64,000 bases of DNA from contig JBCNJP010000006.1 in assembly GCA_039602395.1 (NCBI GenBank), positions 56,881,502 through 56,945,501 on the forward strand. Direction: 5' to 3'. The notes beneath the pieces were generated by a model. That model saw nothing but the letters and a program-made list of their open reading frames with translations, ran no database searches and was not told the origin of the DNA. Shown in pieces: positions 22,338 to 34,417 of the stretch; positions within the stretch are counted from its first letter, which is position 1; every line of letters begins with the position of its first letter. This DNA is from Deinandra increscens subsp. villosa (taxonomy: Eukaryota > Streptophyta > Magnoliopsida > Asterales > Asteraceae). The translations under genes and the position numbers were made by a program.

Positions 22338-25300
22338 TGTAGGAAGACAGATCGAAGAATCTAATAAAAGTAATATTTTTATTAGTACGATTACAACCAA
22401 ATAAATGAACTACACTATTATAATACAAAAGAAATAATTTACTCCTATTACAATTTATACGGAAGTTAAATAATTGCAATACATGAAAATAATTAGGATT
22501 AAATTACAACACACTTAAAAAAAATGAAAAATACTCATACAAGAAAATAAAAATACAGTTACAAAGAAATAAAGAAAAAAGAATGCAAATGAAAAGGAAA
22601 AAGCACAGTGATGAAACTGGTTGAATTGAAATGAACTTTGAAAACCAATTTAAGAGTTAAAGATGAACACATAAGGTTTTGAAAAAGATTTCATTTAAAA
22701 TCTTGAACGCTTAGAAAAACGAGAAGAAATAACAAAGCTTTTAATCCGGGTCCCTTAAAACAAATTCCGGATCTACCGAAGATCCCGTTTTGTTTCCCAG
22801 GGTACAATCCCCTAAATCGTTTTGTATGACCGTGATAACGCTAAGCCCGAAATTACCTTCAAGTTCTTATAGGAGAAGATGAAGAATGTAAGAAATTCTT
22901 GAGAGAAGATGAGAGGTTTAGAGAGAGTGAGAATTCTGTTGTGAATTGGTGTGTGCTAAGGTGTACTTAAAATATGGTTATATTTTTTCAAACCTTTTTA
23001 GCAGTTTTAAGCTTTTAAATTTATAATACCTGATTTACTTGACAACTACTATTTCACCACATTACACGGGCAAGTATACCCATAGTGGAGCAGTATAGCA
23101 GTGGTAAGTTGAATCGGGGTCGATCTAGACACAATGAAAAATGAGAGCTCTGAATACTCAGTCCGCTGTTATCATCTAGTCAATTCTAATTTTTAGTTTT
23201 AAGAAAAGAAAGGAAAATAAACTAAACTAAAATAAAAGAAAGATAATAAGATGGTGTTTAAAGAAATGTAAATTGAAGTTAATATTACTTGGGAGAACTT
23301 ACCAGTGGTTTAGGAAAGTTAAACAGTTGCTTATATCCTCGCTTAAGATTGTTCACAGGCAGAAAGTCAACCACCTTTCAGCACATTTTAGTTGACCACC
23401 ATCCAACTGATAATCGTCTGCGAGGAGTACGAATGCCGAGGGAAGGTGCGGCCAGTGACCAAATGAAGTGGTGTAATGCCACTTAGTTGACGTGCCAGAT
23501 TATTTTATTATGAAAATGATCTTTTTAAGGGACTAATGTTCGTTTCTTCCGTACACAGCTTTCGCGTATGTACGTCCAGTGTAACCAGAGCCAAGTTCAT
23601 AAACACGTACCACCCGGCTTCCGTGAAGTGACAAAATATTACCAACCCCCATTCCCAACCAAATACTTTCAACCCGCACATGCGTGGTCAGCCGAGTTTG
23701 TTTACATAGACATAAGGACCTCGAACGTATCATGTAGCATGGGGCGCGAGTCACTTTTCGGATCATGCATTGTCCCCCGACCGGGTGTCACAAGTCCGGC
23801 CTTTGGGATTCCGACTCCCCAAATGGTCTGTAATACGTGAAGCACACCTGGTTCAGAAAATTAATATTACACTTTCAATAAAAAAAGGGTTTTCATAAAG
23901 TCATTAAACACACCTTAAGCGAGTTTATAAAGTTGTTAACCAACCCTCCAAATGTTTGTTACTACCCAAGTAAGTGTAAGAGTTTAGCCAAGCATGACTT
24001 TAAAGATTTGCTTAAGAGAAAAAGAAGATTTCATAGACAAAAGCTTGCTAATTCTTACTTAAGTTGATGTTCTTACAAACTTGATTACAAATCTGAAAGA
24101 CAACCAAATGACTCAATATAAGAGAGGGGGAGATAAGAATTGAGCAATGTTTTAAGTGGCAGGAGCTTGGCTTTTATAGGCAGAATCCGGACTCGGGCAC
24201 GGGGCGTGCTTAGCCAGGCACGAGGCATGCCATGTCAGAGGGATCTTCGCGAATCTGCACGCTGTCAGGTGGCACGTCCCACGCTAGACGGGGCACGGGG
24301 CGTGTGATGTCAGAAAGTCTGTCTGTTGGTCAGAGAATGGCACGGGTTGCGTTGTGTCAGTGAAGGGGCATAGGGCGTGTTTAGCCAGGCACGGGGCGTG
24401 CTGGTCTCGCTGGTCTTGGAACTTTGTATTTTTCTTCTGTTTTTGACTATAATCCGTTCCTTTTGCGACTTTTGTTCGTTTGAACCTGAGAAACTAAAAT
24501 GAAAACGAGATAGACTTGTTTTGAAGTTAGTGACTCAGATTTGTGCCGATTCTTGAGGAATATTTAGTATAAAAATATGTATATTTTAGCGTACATCATG
24601 AATTCTGGTGTGTTTAGCCTCAACTAATGAGACTATATTTATAGTGGTTAACAGCCTTTGAGAGCAATCAAATGATTCGTAGTCAAACTATGCATTAAAC
24701 GTCTTTAATGCAAATTGATTTTTAATTAACGCATAATTTTCTTAATTGCTCAAAACGCGTTCACAACTGTAACTCCGGAAGAACACGCGTTTCTGGTTCA
24801 ACCTTCTGGTTGAACATAAGAGCCACACAGGTCCGCTTGAACCTTCCGGTTGAACTATTTCGCTTGAACTTCAACCGGAAAGATATCCGGCAACTCGCGC
24901 ACTGCTTGAACTTCTATTCTGACCATCCGACTGAACCACACAGGCTCAGTCTTCCGGCTAAACTGGTTCCGCTTGAACCTACCCGCCTTGACTTCAACCG
25001 GACCAACTTCCGGTTGAACTTAAAAACAATAAAGCGGCTTGTAGCAATGCGAGCGTGCGAATTATGCCATCAAAGTGCCATATTGCGCACATACGCCCAC
25101 GCCACGCGCGCGTGCGAGTGCGAGTTAGGGGTCGCACCCCTCAGGGTCCAAGGGATGTCTCCTACTCAAGGAAACAATTGTTGGTAAAGTTCCCACCTTA
25201 TAAACTACTTTTGGATTCATCCCCAACCAATGTGGGATAATTTCCACTTCATTTTCTCTCTAAAATTCACAACGTTCACTACTACGAGACCTCATCTTTA

Positions 25301-25511
25301 AGCTTCGATATCTCATTCATACGAGCTCAGATTTTGACGTGGTTTAGTGTGTTGGAAAGCCCTCACAACGTACTACACAAACCCATAAAATGCAGAGGAA
25401 ACAACCTATGTTATCTGTATTTTATTTAAGTCCAAAGTTGGTGAAAAACTCATTTTCACACTTGGTGAAAAAACATATTTTCCATGAGCTTTTTTCCCCA
25501 ATATTCCAACA
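22338..25511 (-). repeat. 3' LTR of the copia element, interrupted
   Basis: It matches 32932-34412 from TGTAGGAAG to ATTCCAACA, except that 22948-24598 is inserted. Without the insertion it is about 1.52 kb, close to the 1481-bp partner. Both LTRs carry repeated TTCCGGTTGAAC/GCTTGAAC motifs, and GCG-rich DNA near 25040-25130 (33950-34030 in the partner). The two copies show many substitutions and small indels, consistent with an old insertion. Confidence 0.85.
22948..24598. mobile_element. LTR-like insertion (probable solo LTR) inside the copia LTR
   Basis: The 1651-bp segment is absent from the partner LTR. Its ends are TGTGTGCTAAGG (left, from 22950) and GCGTACATCA (right), compatible with a minus-strand TG...CA LTR beginning TGATGTACGC. 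TGAATT lies at both junctions (22942-22947 and 24599-24604). No retrotransposon protein is encoded. On the minus strand it contains degenerate repeats of CACGCCCCGTGCC (24190-24410) and, at about 23050-23110, ACTTACCACTGCTATACTG-type sequence. Confidence 0.6.
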
Positions 25512-25523
25512 ATCCCCCACATG
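25512..25523 (-). other. Polypurine tract of the copia element
   Basis: Directly next to the 3' LTR the minus strand reads CATGTGGGGGAT, a purine-rich tract in the place expected for plus-strand priming. It confirms the minus orientation of the element. Confidence 0.7.
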
Positions 25524-26069
25524 AATGGGTATCGATCTATTCTTCAAGAATCGAACGCAATTTCTATAGTCCAGTATTGCAGGATAGGTAGGTGTCTCCT
25601 TTGAACCCTCTTTTGTGAAGCATACTTAGGTTACTGGTGTTTGGTAGACGCGATGTCTTTGAACCAACCGACCATTTGTGTAGCCGTTATTATACTCACA
25701 CAATACTTTCCCTAACTTGGTTAGCCCTCATTGTCGTGTCCAATAATGGTCCCGGAACACTTGCCTGGTTCTGCGAGAGCTCTAGGATTTGTGCCCATCA
25801 AATCCATTCGAAGCGACCACACTTCTCTCTTGCATAAGTGATAACCACAATCATTAAAAGCATTCGTATAATATTATTTTCTCAAAATCATCTATGACTT
25901 ACACAAAGTTATTGACCATTGTATGATTAATCTCATACATTTCACTGTTTGGTGATAGGAATGGACTAGGAAGCACAAAACTCCCTTTTAAGAATTTGGG
26001 GTACTCCCCCACAGTGACCTTAGCCAATGCGATTAGGTTGTCCTATTGAACCTAGAGCCTGGGATCTCC
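25524..26069 (-). other. Non-coding 3' region of the copia element
   Basis: This is the stretch between the RNase H remnant and the polypurine tract. I see no protein similarity in it. Confidence 0.4.
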
Positions 26070-26954
26070 ATTTTCATAGGTTATGTTTTCCTTCGCATCA
26101 ACTTCTAACCCAATGGGTTTTAGTCCCATTCCCCTTGACGACTTTAAAACTAACTCTTTACTTAAGCCTTTTGTAAGCGGGTCTGCCGTGTTATCCTTTG
26201 ACTTCACATAGTCAATTGAGATAACTCCCGTAGAGATTAGTTGTCGTAATGTATTCTGTCTACATCTAATGGCCTTGATTTGCCATTGTACATCACAGAT
26301 TAGGTGCGCCTAATTGCCGATTGACTGTCATAATGGATGCAAATAGCCGTCATTGGCTTAGGCCACCTTATAATTTCTTCCACAAACTAACGTAGCCATT
26401 CCGCCTCTTCACCAGATTTATCCAAGGCGATGAACTCAGATTCCATTGTGGATCGCGCTATAACAATTTGCTAAGCCGACTTCCAAGCAATATCCACGCC
26501 ACCAAGCGTGAACACAAACCCGCTTGTTGATTTGAAATCATTTAAAATCCAATTCGCATCGCAATATCCTTTGGTAACTGCTGGATCTCGGGTACATTGC
26601 AGTCCATAGTCTTTCGTGTATCTTAAGTACCTTAGTAAACGAGTCATTTCTCTCCATTGTTTCGCGCATGGATTACTCGTGCACCGGCTTAGTCTGCTCA
26701 CAGAATAAGCCAAATCTGGTCTGGTACATGTCATAAGATACATTAGACTGCCAATCACCATTGAGTACTCCAACTGAGCAACCCCTTTTCCTATATTCTT
26801 AGCAAGATGAAGGGTAGTATCAAACGTTGTTTGAGACACACTCTTATCTCCCGCATTGAACTTCTCAAGACAATACCATTTGGGGTTCTGATAATTTTTA
26901 CACCGAGTATAAAATCCGCGAGCCCCATGTCTTTCATGTCAAATCTCGCTTTCA
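26070..26954 (-). pseudogene. Copia pol remnant: RT C-terminal part and RNase H
   Basis: Minus-strand frames give LKARFDMKDMGLADFILGVK (end of RT), then GSLMYLMTCTRPDLAYSVS, GYCDANW and STSGFVFTLGG (RNase H). Past a stop come STMESEFIALDKSGEEAEW and YVKSKDNTADPLTKGL, the usual C-terminal end of copia pol. Several stops and frame changes break it. The upstream RT half lies beyond the inserted LTR at 26960-29852. Confidence 0.85.
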
Positions 26955-26959
26955 ACATG

Positions 26960-29852
26960 TGTAACATTTCGGTGTTTCCATTTGATTGTACCCGACCCAA
27001 ACTTGTAATCCTGAATGATAATCAATGAAGAATCATGTTCTATTTCATTTTATTATCTCGTTTATCATTTGGATATGTTTACTTATGTCATTTAATGAAT
27101 CGTTCGTGAATCGTTTGGATGTCTTGCATTTATTGCATTTTAAATCGTTAATTCAATCGTTTTCGTTATTTAAGTCAAACCAAGCAATTACGCGAATCCG
27201 AACACGTATTAAACTTGTGGGTAATACTAGTCACGCACACAAGTAGGCACGTGTGAAGTTTCGTGAAAATCGGAGGTCGAAACACGAATAACGAAATCTT
27301 GGTTTTCATGCGCGTTCAGGAATTAACCGGACGATCCGCAAGTATCGAAAATCATATTTTATGATACCATGATGTTCTTTCATATATTTCGAACTTATGT
27401 TTAAAATTTGAAGTCATTCGAATAAGTAACGAAGAAGAACGGGCGAAAAGAAGAAAAAAATTAAATGAATAAAGAATGAAAGGGAAAAAAATTTATTAAA
27501 AGGGTGTTGCTGGCCCAAAGTCTTGACCCAGTGACCTCCGGTCCAAGGCTCAGCGCCCGAAGGGTAAAAGTAATACCTACCCTGAGGGTCTCGGGAGGGA
27601 ATCTCGGGGAGCTCGGGGTTGCGGGAACACCATGACGGTTGGCTCGGGGAAGGAGCTCGGGAGAGGGGCTCGGGGGCTGGGCACCGAGATGGATGGGTGT
27701 GGGATTGTGGGCCACCCCCCACTTTATTCATTGTTTATTATTTTTTTGAAGGGTTTGGGGTCTTGGGGTGGGTATTACTTGCAAAAAGTGTGGGAGTGGA
27801 GAAAGATGAGGTGGCACCTAAAAAAGCTTGGGGTCGGCGGGGTCGCGGGGTGAGTATTACCATTACCCTAACCACTATGGCAGCGAAGTATTTGTGATTT
27901 AGATCCGTTTCTACAGTTTATATATTGTGTTTGAAACCTGATCGCGACCAACATCATTTTTAGGCTATTTTTGGCCTAAAATCTTCGTTTCAAACCCGGT
28001 TTTCGATCCTTTTTCTCCTGTAACTTCATCTAAATGTCCCCTAAATTATTCTCCAAGTAAATTTCATATTTAATTTAAATTCATTAATCAATTTGATTCA
28101 TTTTCATACTTGAAAATATTGACTTTTTCTCCAAGACTTACCAAAATCACGCTTATACTCAAATTAAACCCTAAACGACCCTCTGCCCTATAAATACCAG
28201 TTGATATTGCTCCTATGAACATCCCTCAAGCTTCTTGAAGCCTTAATTTCATACCTTGTCCAACCGTTTGCGTTTTCAAAAGTCAAAGTCCAGCAGTTTG
28301 ACCTTCTGATTTGACCAGCTTCCTTCGATTTTCACGAGTAAGTTTCTTAATCAAAGTTTCTTGTTTTTGTGTGCTTTAAAATAATCCATTGGTGTATTTG
28401 AACAAAACTCCTTTATGATAAAAGTCAAACCTTAAACGCACACTTTAATTTGGGAAAAACTACCAAAAATCACAATTTCCATTTACCAAGGGTTGTAATC
28501 TGTCCTAAACAATATTTTAAGTATATTATGATGTTTCCAGACCATCAAAACTGACTTTTTATCAACAACCTAAGAGTTATACGTTTTGACACGTTAAAGT
28601 AAGTGTTTTATCACATAGGTTTTCTAATCTAACAGTTTTGTAGCAAATGAAACTTACTAACCCACTTCTGGGATGTTAATAAACATATGTTAAGGTTTTC
28701 ATAAGTCTAAATATGACCGTCGCAAAATATTACAAATTTTGGGCCATTTATGTAATTATTGAAACTTAAGGGGTAAAAGTGTAATTTACTAAAGATACGA
28801 AATTTTCAGAATTGTTACGATATTTTAGTAATTATATAATAAACCCTAAATTCTAGAAAATTATATTTTTTAGACTTTGTTGAATTGACATAATTAACCC
28901 CTAAGTTTGACAAAATAATTTTAACCCTAAACTTTACATAATTATCAGAAGTGGCATTTATGATCATTAAAGGGTCTTTTAGTAACAATAACTATTAAAT
29001 AAAATATTTTTGACATAAATAATAAATAAATTCCCCAAATAATCATTTAAAGCATAGTCTGATCGTTCGGTCTTTACAATTGTCAATTCTTCGAATTCTT
29101 TAGGTTTTCATCGGGGTTAGTTATTCTCGTGCGTTGCTCGTTCTTTGTCGCTTGCTTAGCTTATCAGGTGAGTATTCATAGCCCCATTTTTATTTTATGT
29201 TTTGGGGTGTAACATGTACACTTATCGAACTTTCCTACTATATATTTTTCATTTAACTCAAATGCGATTCTTGTTCGTTATTGTGTGTTTTGCTTGTATG
29301 TGAACTGTATATCATATTGCATGTTGTTCGTTCGTTATGTTTCATGATCATTCGCATAACATTAACTATAAAAATCCTGGCTTCCAATAATAGATCTATT
29401 GGGGTGACGTCCCACTTGACTTGACCGGTTTTGGCGTCGAGTGATTGGTAACCTAAGTGTCAGGATTGGTTTATGCACTCCACTTGTACTTGCTTTATTT
29501 CATTACATGTTCTTTCATACTTAGGCATTTCCACGTAACGTTGGATCGCATTTTTTACTTACATTATATGCCCAAACCTATGTTTACTCACCAACTCTAG
29601 TAGTTGACTTTATTATGTTGTACATGTTGCAGGACATAACTGGTGATTTATCGTGGACGCTTAGGACATGCTTTTGGACCTAGATTAAGATTAAAATAAG
29701 ACTTTTTATTTGTTTGTTTGGATATCACTAGTTGTATGACATTATTTATGTTAATGAGTGGCATGTTTAAATTTCATAACTATATTAGTTGTCATGACCA
29801 TCTGAACAATCCTCATGCCCCAACGTATTCCGTCGTTGGTTGGGGTGTGACA
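26960..29852 (+). mobile_element. Solo LTR, probably Ty3/gypsy (Tekay-like), inserted in copia RT
   Basis: The 2893-bp insertion starts TGTAACATTTCGG and ends GGTTGGGGTGTGACA, and is flanked by ACATG at 26955-26959 and 29853-29857. Joining the flanks restores the copia RT frame at a Met-Leu codon pair. No gag or pol coding is present, so this is most simply a solo LTR. The TGTAACA...GGTGTGACA ends resemble chromovirus (Tekay) LTRs; that lineage call is inference. A 307-bp MITE lies inside. Confidence 0.7.
27562..27868. mobile_element. MITE, copy 1 of a 306-bp family
   Basis: The left end GGGTAAAAGTAATACC and right end GGTGAGTATTACCATTACCC form imperfect TIRs. TAA follows the right end. The G-rich interior repeats CTCGGG. 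Element 55194-55499 has the same ends, length and CGGGAGG-rich body. It sits inside the solo LTR. Confidence 0.65.
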
Positions 29853-29857
29853 ACATG

Positions 29858-30423
29858 TCTTTAGTAGCTTTGACCATCTTATCATCACTCCCAACGATAA
29901 GCATGTCATCTACATAGGGACATAAAATCACATAACCTCTAGGTGTATCTTTCGCATAGAAACACTTGTCGCACTCATTTATTTTCAATACTTTGTCAAG
30001 CATGACACAGTCAAACTTCTGGTGCCATTGCTTGGAAGCTTGATTCAAGCCATACAAAGACTTGATGAGTCTACACACCTTGCCTTCTTAGCCAGGAGTG
30101 AAAAAACCCTCCAGGTTGTTCCATGTAGATCTCTTCATCCAAATCACCGTTTAGAAGCACAGCTTTTACATCCATTTGGTGAACCTCCAAATTTCGTTAA
30201 GCCGCTATAGCAAGCACCAACCTTATCGAGGTTATGCGAGTAACAGGTGAGTAAGTATCAAAGTAATCCAGACCCTCCTTTTTCTGTATCCTTTGATCAC
30301 TAGCCTCGCCTTATACTTGTCAATGGATCCATCAACTTGCATCTTCTCCTTGAATATCCACCGATATCCAAGTGGTTTGCAACCATTAGGAAGATCGACA
30401 AGCTCCCAAATGTGGTTCTGCAA
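29858..30423 (-). pseudogene. Copia pol remnant: reverse transcriptase N-terminal part
   Basis: The order on the minus strand is NHIWELVDLPNGCKPLGYRW, then FKEKMQVDGSIDKYKARLV, a broken stretch, then RLIKSLYGLNQASKQWHQKF and the catalytic CPYVDDMLIVGSDD. The YVDD core is intact but stops and frame changes divide the frame. It ends at the solo LTR target duplication. Confidence 0.85.
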
Positions 30424-30459
30424 GATAGAATCTATCTCACTCTTGATGGCTTCTTTCCA

Positions 30460-31520
30460 TTAAGGCCCATCTGAATAGGTTACCGCGTCGCGATTGGTAG
30501 TGGGCTCACCCTCAACCATGGAAGCCATGAAGTCAGCACCCAAGGATTTTTCAACCCTTTGTCGCTTACTTCGTCTAAGCTCACCCTCATTGGATTCGGA
30601 TCGTTCATGAACCTCATTACCAACATATGGTTGTTCATGAACCTCGTCACCAACAAATAGTTCTTCATGAGTGTCGTCACCAACTAATGGTGTCGATGAA
30701 CTCGCCCGTTCTCGTGACAAACACGAAAACACGTTTTCAAGAATGAAGTATTCCTTGATTCCATGATAGTGCCTTCGTGTATATCGGGATTTTTCGAGTC
30801 ATGGACCAGAGACCGATATGCACTATTGTTTTCCGCGTATCCAATGTACTATCATCAATAAACGTGATGAAGTACTTGTTTCGACCACGCGTGGGGACGA
30901 CTTTCAAGTCACACACAACAGTGTAAATTAAGTCTAGGGGTTCGGTTATTCGTTCAACCGATTTAAACGACGATCTTGTAAGTTTGGATCCGACACACAT
31001 TTCGCATATTAAATTTGAGTCTATTTTAGAATTTGGCGAACATTTTAAATTCATTAAACGCCGTATTGAATTAAAACTGACCTGTACTAATCTACATGCC
31101 ACATATTTGAATCATAAAACTCAATCATATAAGTAGAAGAGGAGGCTTTCGCAATTTATTAAAAACAATAGTAGGCAACTTAAACATAGAGTTTTGGACA
31201 TAGCCCTTGCCTACAAACTTGTTGTTTTTAGTCAACACGACCTTATCAGACTCGACTATAATGCGAAATCCAAACTTGTTGAGCAGCCATCCAGAAACAA
31301 GATTCTTCCTGATTTCTGGCACGTACAAAACGTTGATTAACGTAAGCTCCTTATCTGAAGTGAACTTCAAGACCACATTGCCTTCACCCATGATTTCGGC
31401 ACTAGCTTTATTCCCCATATAAAGCTTTTCGGTCCTCTTCACCTCTTTAAACGTACTAAAGAGGGAATTGTCTCTGCACACATGGCGTGTGGCACCGGTG
31501 TCAACATACTAGTCAGGGTT
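30460..31520 (-). pseudogene. Copia protease and truncated integrase remnant
   Basis: The minus strand shows the aspartic protease site DTGATRHVC near 31490, with an in-frame stop just before it. A domain containing NVLYVPEIRKNLVSGWLLNK follows. The integrase part shows CEMCVGSK and then VVPTRGRNKYFITFIDDST. The rest of the catalytic core is missing: the frame passes near 30860-30740 straight to a linker (RRSKRQRVEKSLGADF) that normally precedes RT. The deletion means no functional integrase. Confidence 0.8.
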
Positions 31521-31611
31521 CTCCCCCATAATGTTGACTTCATATATGAAGGCAGACGCCTCTGTGATCATGGCCACTAGTAGCATGTTATCCTCCACCA
31601 TGTGAGCGCGC

Positions 31612-32509
31612 TCACGTTGTGGCTTCAGGCACTGCTCCGCCCGATGACCATGCCCCCATAGTTGTAGCACTTTCCCTGGAAAACTTTTGAGGCTTCTTTT
31701 TCACAACCCCTTTCTTTGGTGTCATGTGCTCTACATTTTTGCCTTTGCCTTTGGCCCCACCATTTTGCTTGTTTCCTTTGGAATATTGACCAACTTCTAT
31801 CATATTCACCTTTGCCATAGCTTGGGTGGTGGTGGCCTTTTGAGCTAACTTTTTGTCCTCCTCGATAGGAAGACAGACAATGAGATCCTCAATGGTCATC
31901 TCCTTTCTTTTGTGTTTAAGATACTTCTTAAACTCAAGCCACGAAGGCGTAAGCTTTTCAACCAATGCTGCCACTTGAAACGTCTCATTGAGGGACATAC
32001 CCTCTACTTGAACCTCATGTAGTATAACTTGAAACTCTTGGACTTGGCTCATCACCGATTTATTATCAATCATTTTATAGTCCAAGAAACGGGCTACCAT
32101 AAATTTCTTCGTGCCAGCATCCTCCGTTCGATACATTTTGTCTAGAGACTCCCATAATTCTTTAGAGGTCTTACACACCAAGTACATTTATACAACGAGT
32201 CCACGAGGCCATTCAACACATAGTTGCGACACAAATAGCCCGAATGTTTCCACGCTTCCACCGTGCTAACAGTTTCAACGTTGGATTCCCCATCACCGAG
32301 CTGGGGAGCGGATTCCGTGAGACATCTCGCAAGGTTTAAGGTGGTCAAATAAAACTACATCTTTTGTTGCCACATTTTGAAGTGAAACCTGAGAACTTCT
32401 CGGTGTTTTCAACATGACTCGTGATGGTGTTGGCCGTTATGCCAACTTGGGTACCAACCAATGGTGTTCCCTTAGACTTCTCAGCCGTCTTTTCAACTTC
32501 GTTAGTCAT
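31612..32509 (-). pseudogene. Copia gag remnant
   Basis: An ATG at 32509 opens a frame (MTNEVEKTAEKSKGTPLVGT) that shifts at least twice. UBN2-type gag sequence continues through VSTVEAWKHSGYLCRNYVLN, SKELWESLDKMYRTEDAG and LTPSWLEFKKYLKHKRKEMT. The CCHC zinc knuckle near 31650 is out of frame. It lies just inside the 5' LTR, as expected. Confidence 0.85.
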
Positions 32510-32931
32510 TTTTTTAAAATAGAAAACTACACAAGTTATTTTCAGTTTTATTAAACGCACATGTTTAAAATGCAAGAAAAAACATCTAACTAACAGAGAG
32601 TTTTTAATCTCTACATGCGCATGTTTAAGAGGATTAAAATATTTGTCCAACAAATGGACGATTTAAAGATTTTACAAGAATTTTATAACTTCCAACTAAT
32701 GGAGGTTAGAAGAGTTTTTTAAAAATATAACGTCCAACTAATAAATGTTAAATTTACTTGTTGTAACCGACAACTTGTTTGATTCTAGGACAAACTTTGA
32801 GTCAAAATGCGTTAAAAAATATTTATTATTAAAACAATAAATCACCTCGAGAAATTTAAGTCCAACTTTGAGACTCGAGGTAATGAAGTTTCTATAAAAA
32901 CGAACGGTGTTTTAAAATTTTGTTTTAAGTT

Positions 32932-34412
32932 TGTAGGAAGACCTTTCATAGAATTCAATAAAAATAATATTTTTATTAGTACGATTACAACCAAATAAAT
33001 GAAATACACCACAATGCAAAAAAAAAAAAATCTACTCCTATTACAATTAATTAACACGAAAGTTAAATCATTGAAATACAGGGTAACAATTAGGTTAGGA
33101 TTAAATTACAATACACTTACAAAGAAATGAAAAATACTCATACAAGGAAATGGAAATATAGTTACAAGGAAATAAAGAAAAACGAATGCAATTGAAAAGG
33201 ATAAATCACAGTGATGAAAATGGTTGAAATGAAATGAACCTTGAAAACCAATTTAAGAGTTAGAGATGAAGACATAAGGTTTTGAAAAAGATCTCATTTA
33301 AAATCTTGAATGCTTAGAAAAACGAAGAAGAAATAACAAAGCTTTTGGTGAAGGATTCAGGTCAAAACCCAGGTCCCTTAAATAAATTCCAAGTCTACCG
33401 AAGATCCCATTTTGTTTCCCAGGGTACAATCTCCTAAACCGTATTATACGGCCGGGATAACGCTAAGCCCGGAATTACCTTCGAGTTCTTGAAGGAGAAG
33501 ATGAAGAATGCAGGAAATTCTTGAGAGAAGATGAGAGGTTTAGAGAGAGTGATAATTATGTTGTGAATTCTGGTGTGTTCAGCCTCAACTAATGAGGTTA
33601 TATTTATAATGGTTAACAGCCTTGGAAAACAATCTAATTAACGCAAAAAAAATTTAATTGCTCAAAAGGCGTTCATAGTTGTAACTCCGGAAGAACACGT
33701 GTTTCCGGTTTAACCTTTCGGCTGAACACAGGAGCCACATTGGTCCGCTTGAACCTTCCGCCTGAACTATTCCGCTTGAACTTCAACCGGAACGATATCC
33801 GGCTGAACTCGCGCACTGCTTGAACTTCTGTTCTGACCATCTGGCTGAATCACACAGGCTTAGTCTTTCGGCTGAACTGGTTCCGCTTGAACCTACCTGC
33901 CTGGACTTTAACAGGACCAACTTTCGGTTGAACTTAAAAACAATAAGGCGGCTCGCGGCGATGCGAGCGTGCGTAGTGCGCCACATTGCGCCCATACGCC
34001 CGCGCCACGCGCACGTGCGTGTGCGAGTTAGGGGTCGCACCTCTCAGGGTCCAAGGGATGTCTCCTACTCAAGGAAACAATAGTTGGTAATTTTCCCTCC
34101 TTATAAACCACTTTTGGATTCATCTCCCAACCAATGTGGGATAAGTTCCACTGCATTTTCTCTTTAAGATTCGCAACTTTCACTGCTGCGAGACCTCATC
34201 TTTGAGCTTCGATATCTCATTCATACGAGCTCGGATTTGGACGTGGTTTGGTGCGTTAGATAGCCCTCACCACGTACTACACAAACCAAAAAAATACAGA
34301 GGCAATAATCTATGTTATCTGTATTTTATTTAAGTTCAAATTTGGTGAAAAACTCATCTTCACACTTAGTGAAAAACATATTTTTCACTAGTTTTCTCCC
34401 AAAATTCCAACA
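32932..34412 (-). repeat. 5' LTR of the copia element
   Basis: The LTR is 1481 bp and starts TGTTGGAATTTTGGG on the minus strand. It carries the same CCGGTTGAAC-type repeats and GCGTGCG-rich block as the 3' LTR. It is uninterrupted, followed by target duplication GTTAT at 34413-34417. Confidence 0.9.
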
Positions 34413-34417
34413 GTTAT

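Larger units (their letters stand above)
22338..34412 (-). mobile_element. Ty1/copia LTR retrotransposon, degenerate, with two nested insertions
   Basis: The element is bounded by TG...CA LTRs (plus-strand ends TGTAGGAAG and ATTCCAACA) and flanked by GTTAT at 22333-22337 and 34413-34417. Coding remnants on the minus strand run gag, protease, integrase, RT, RNase H, the copia order. Without the 1651-bp and 2893-bp insertions it would be about 7.5 kb. Stops, frameshifts and an integrase deletion show it is dead. I did not recognise a primer-binding site beside the 5' LTR (below 32932). Confidence 0.9.

Noticed and set aside
27414..27897. Gly/Arg/Pro-rich ORFs on both strands
   Set aside because: They fall in the G-rich MITE at 27562-27868 and its surroundings; no protein family recognised.
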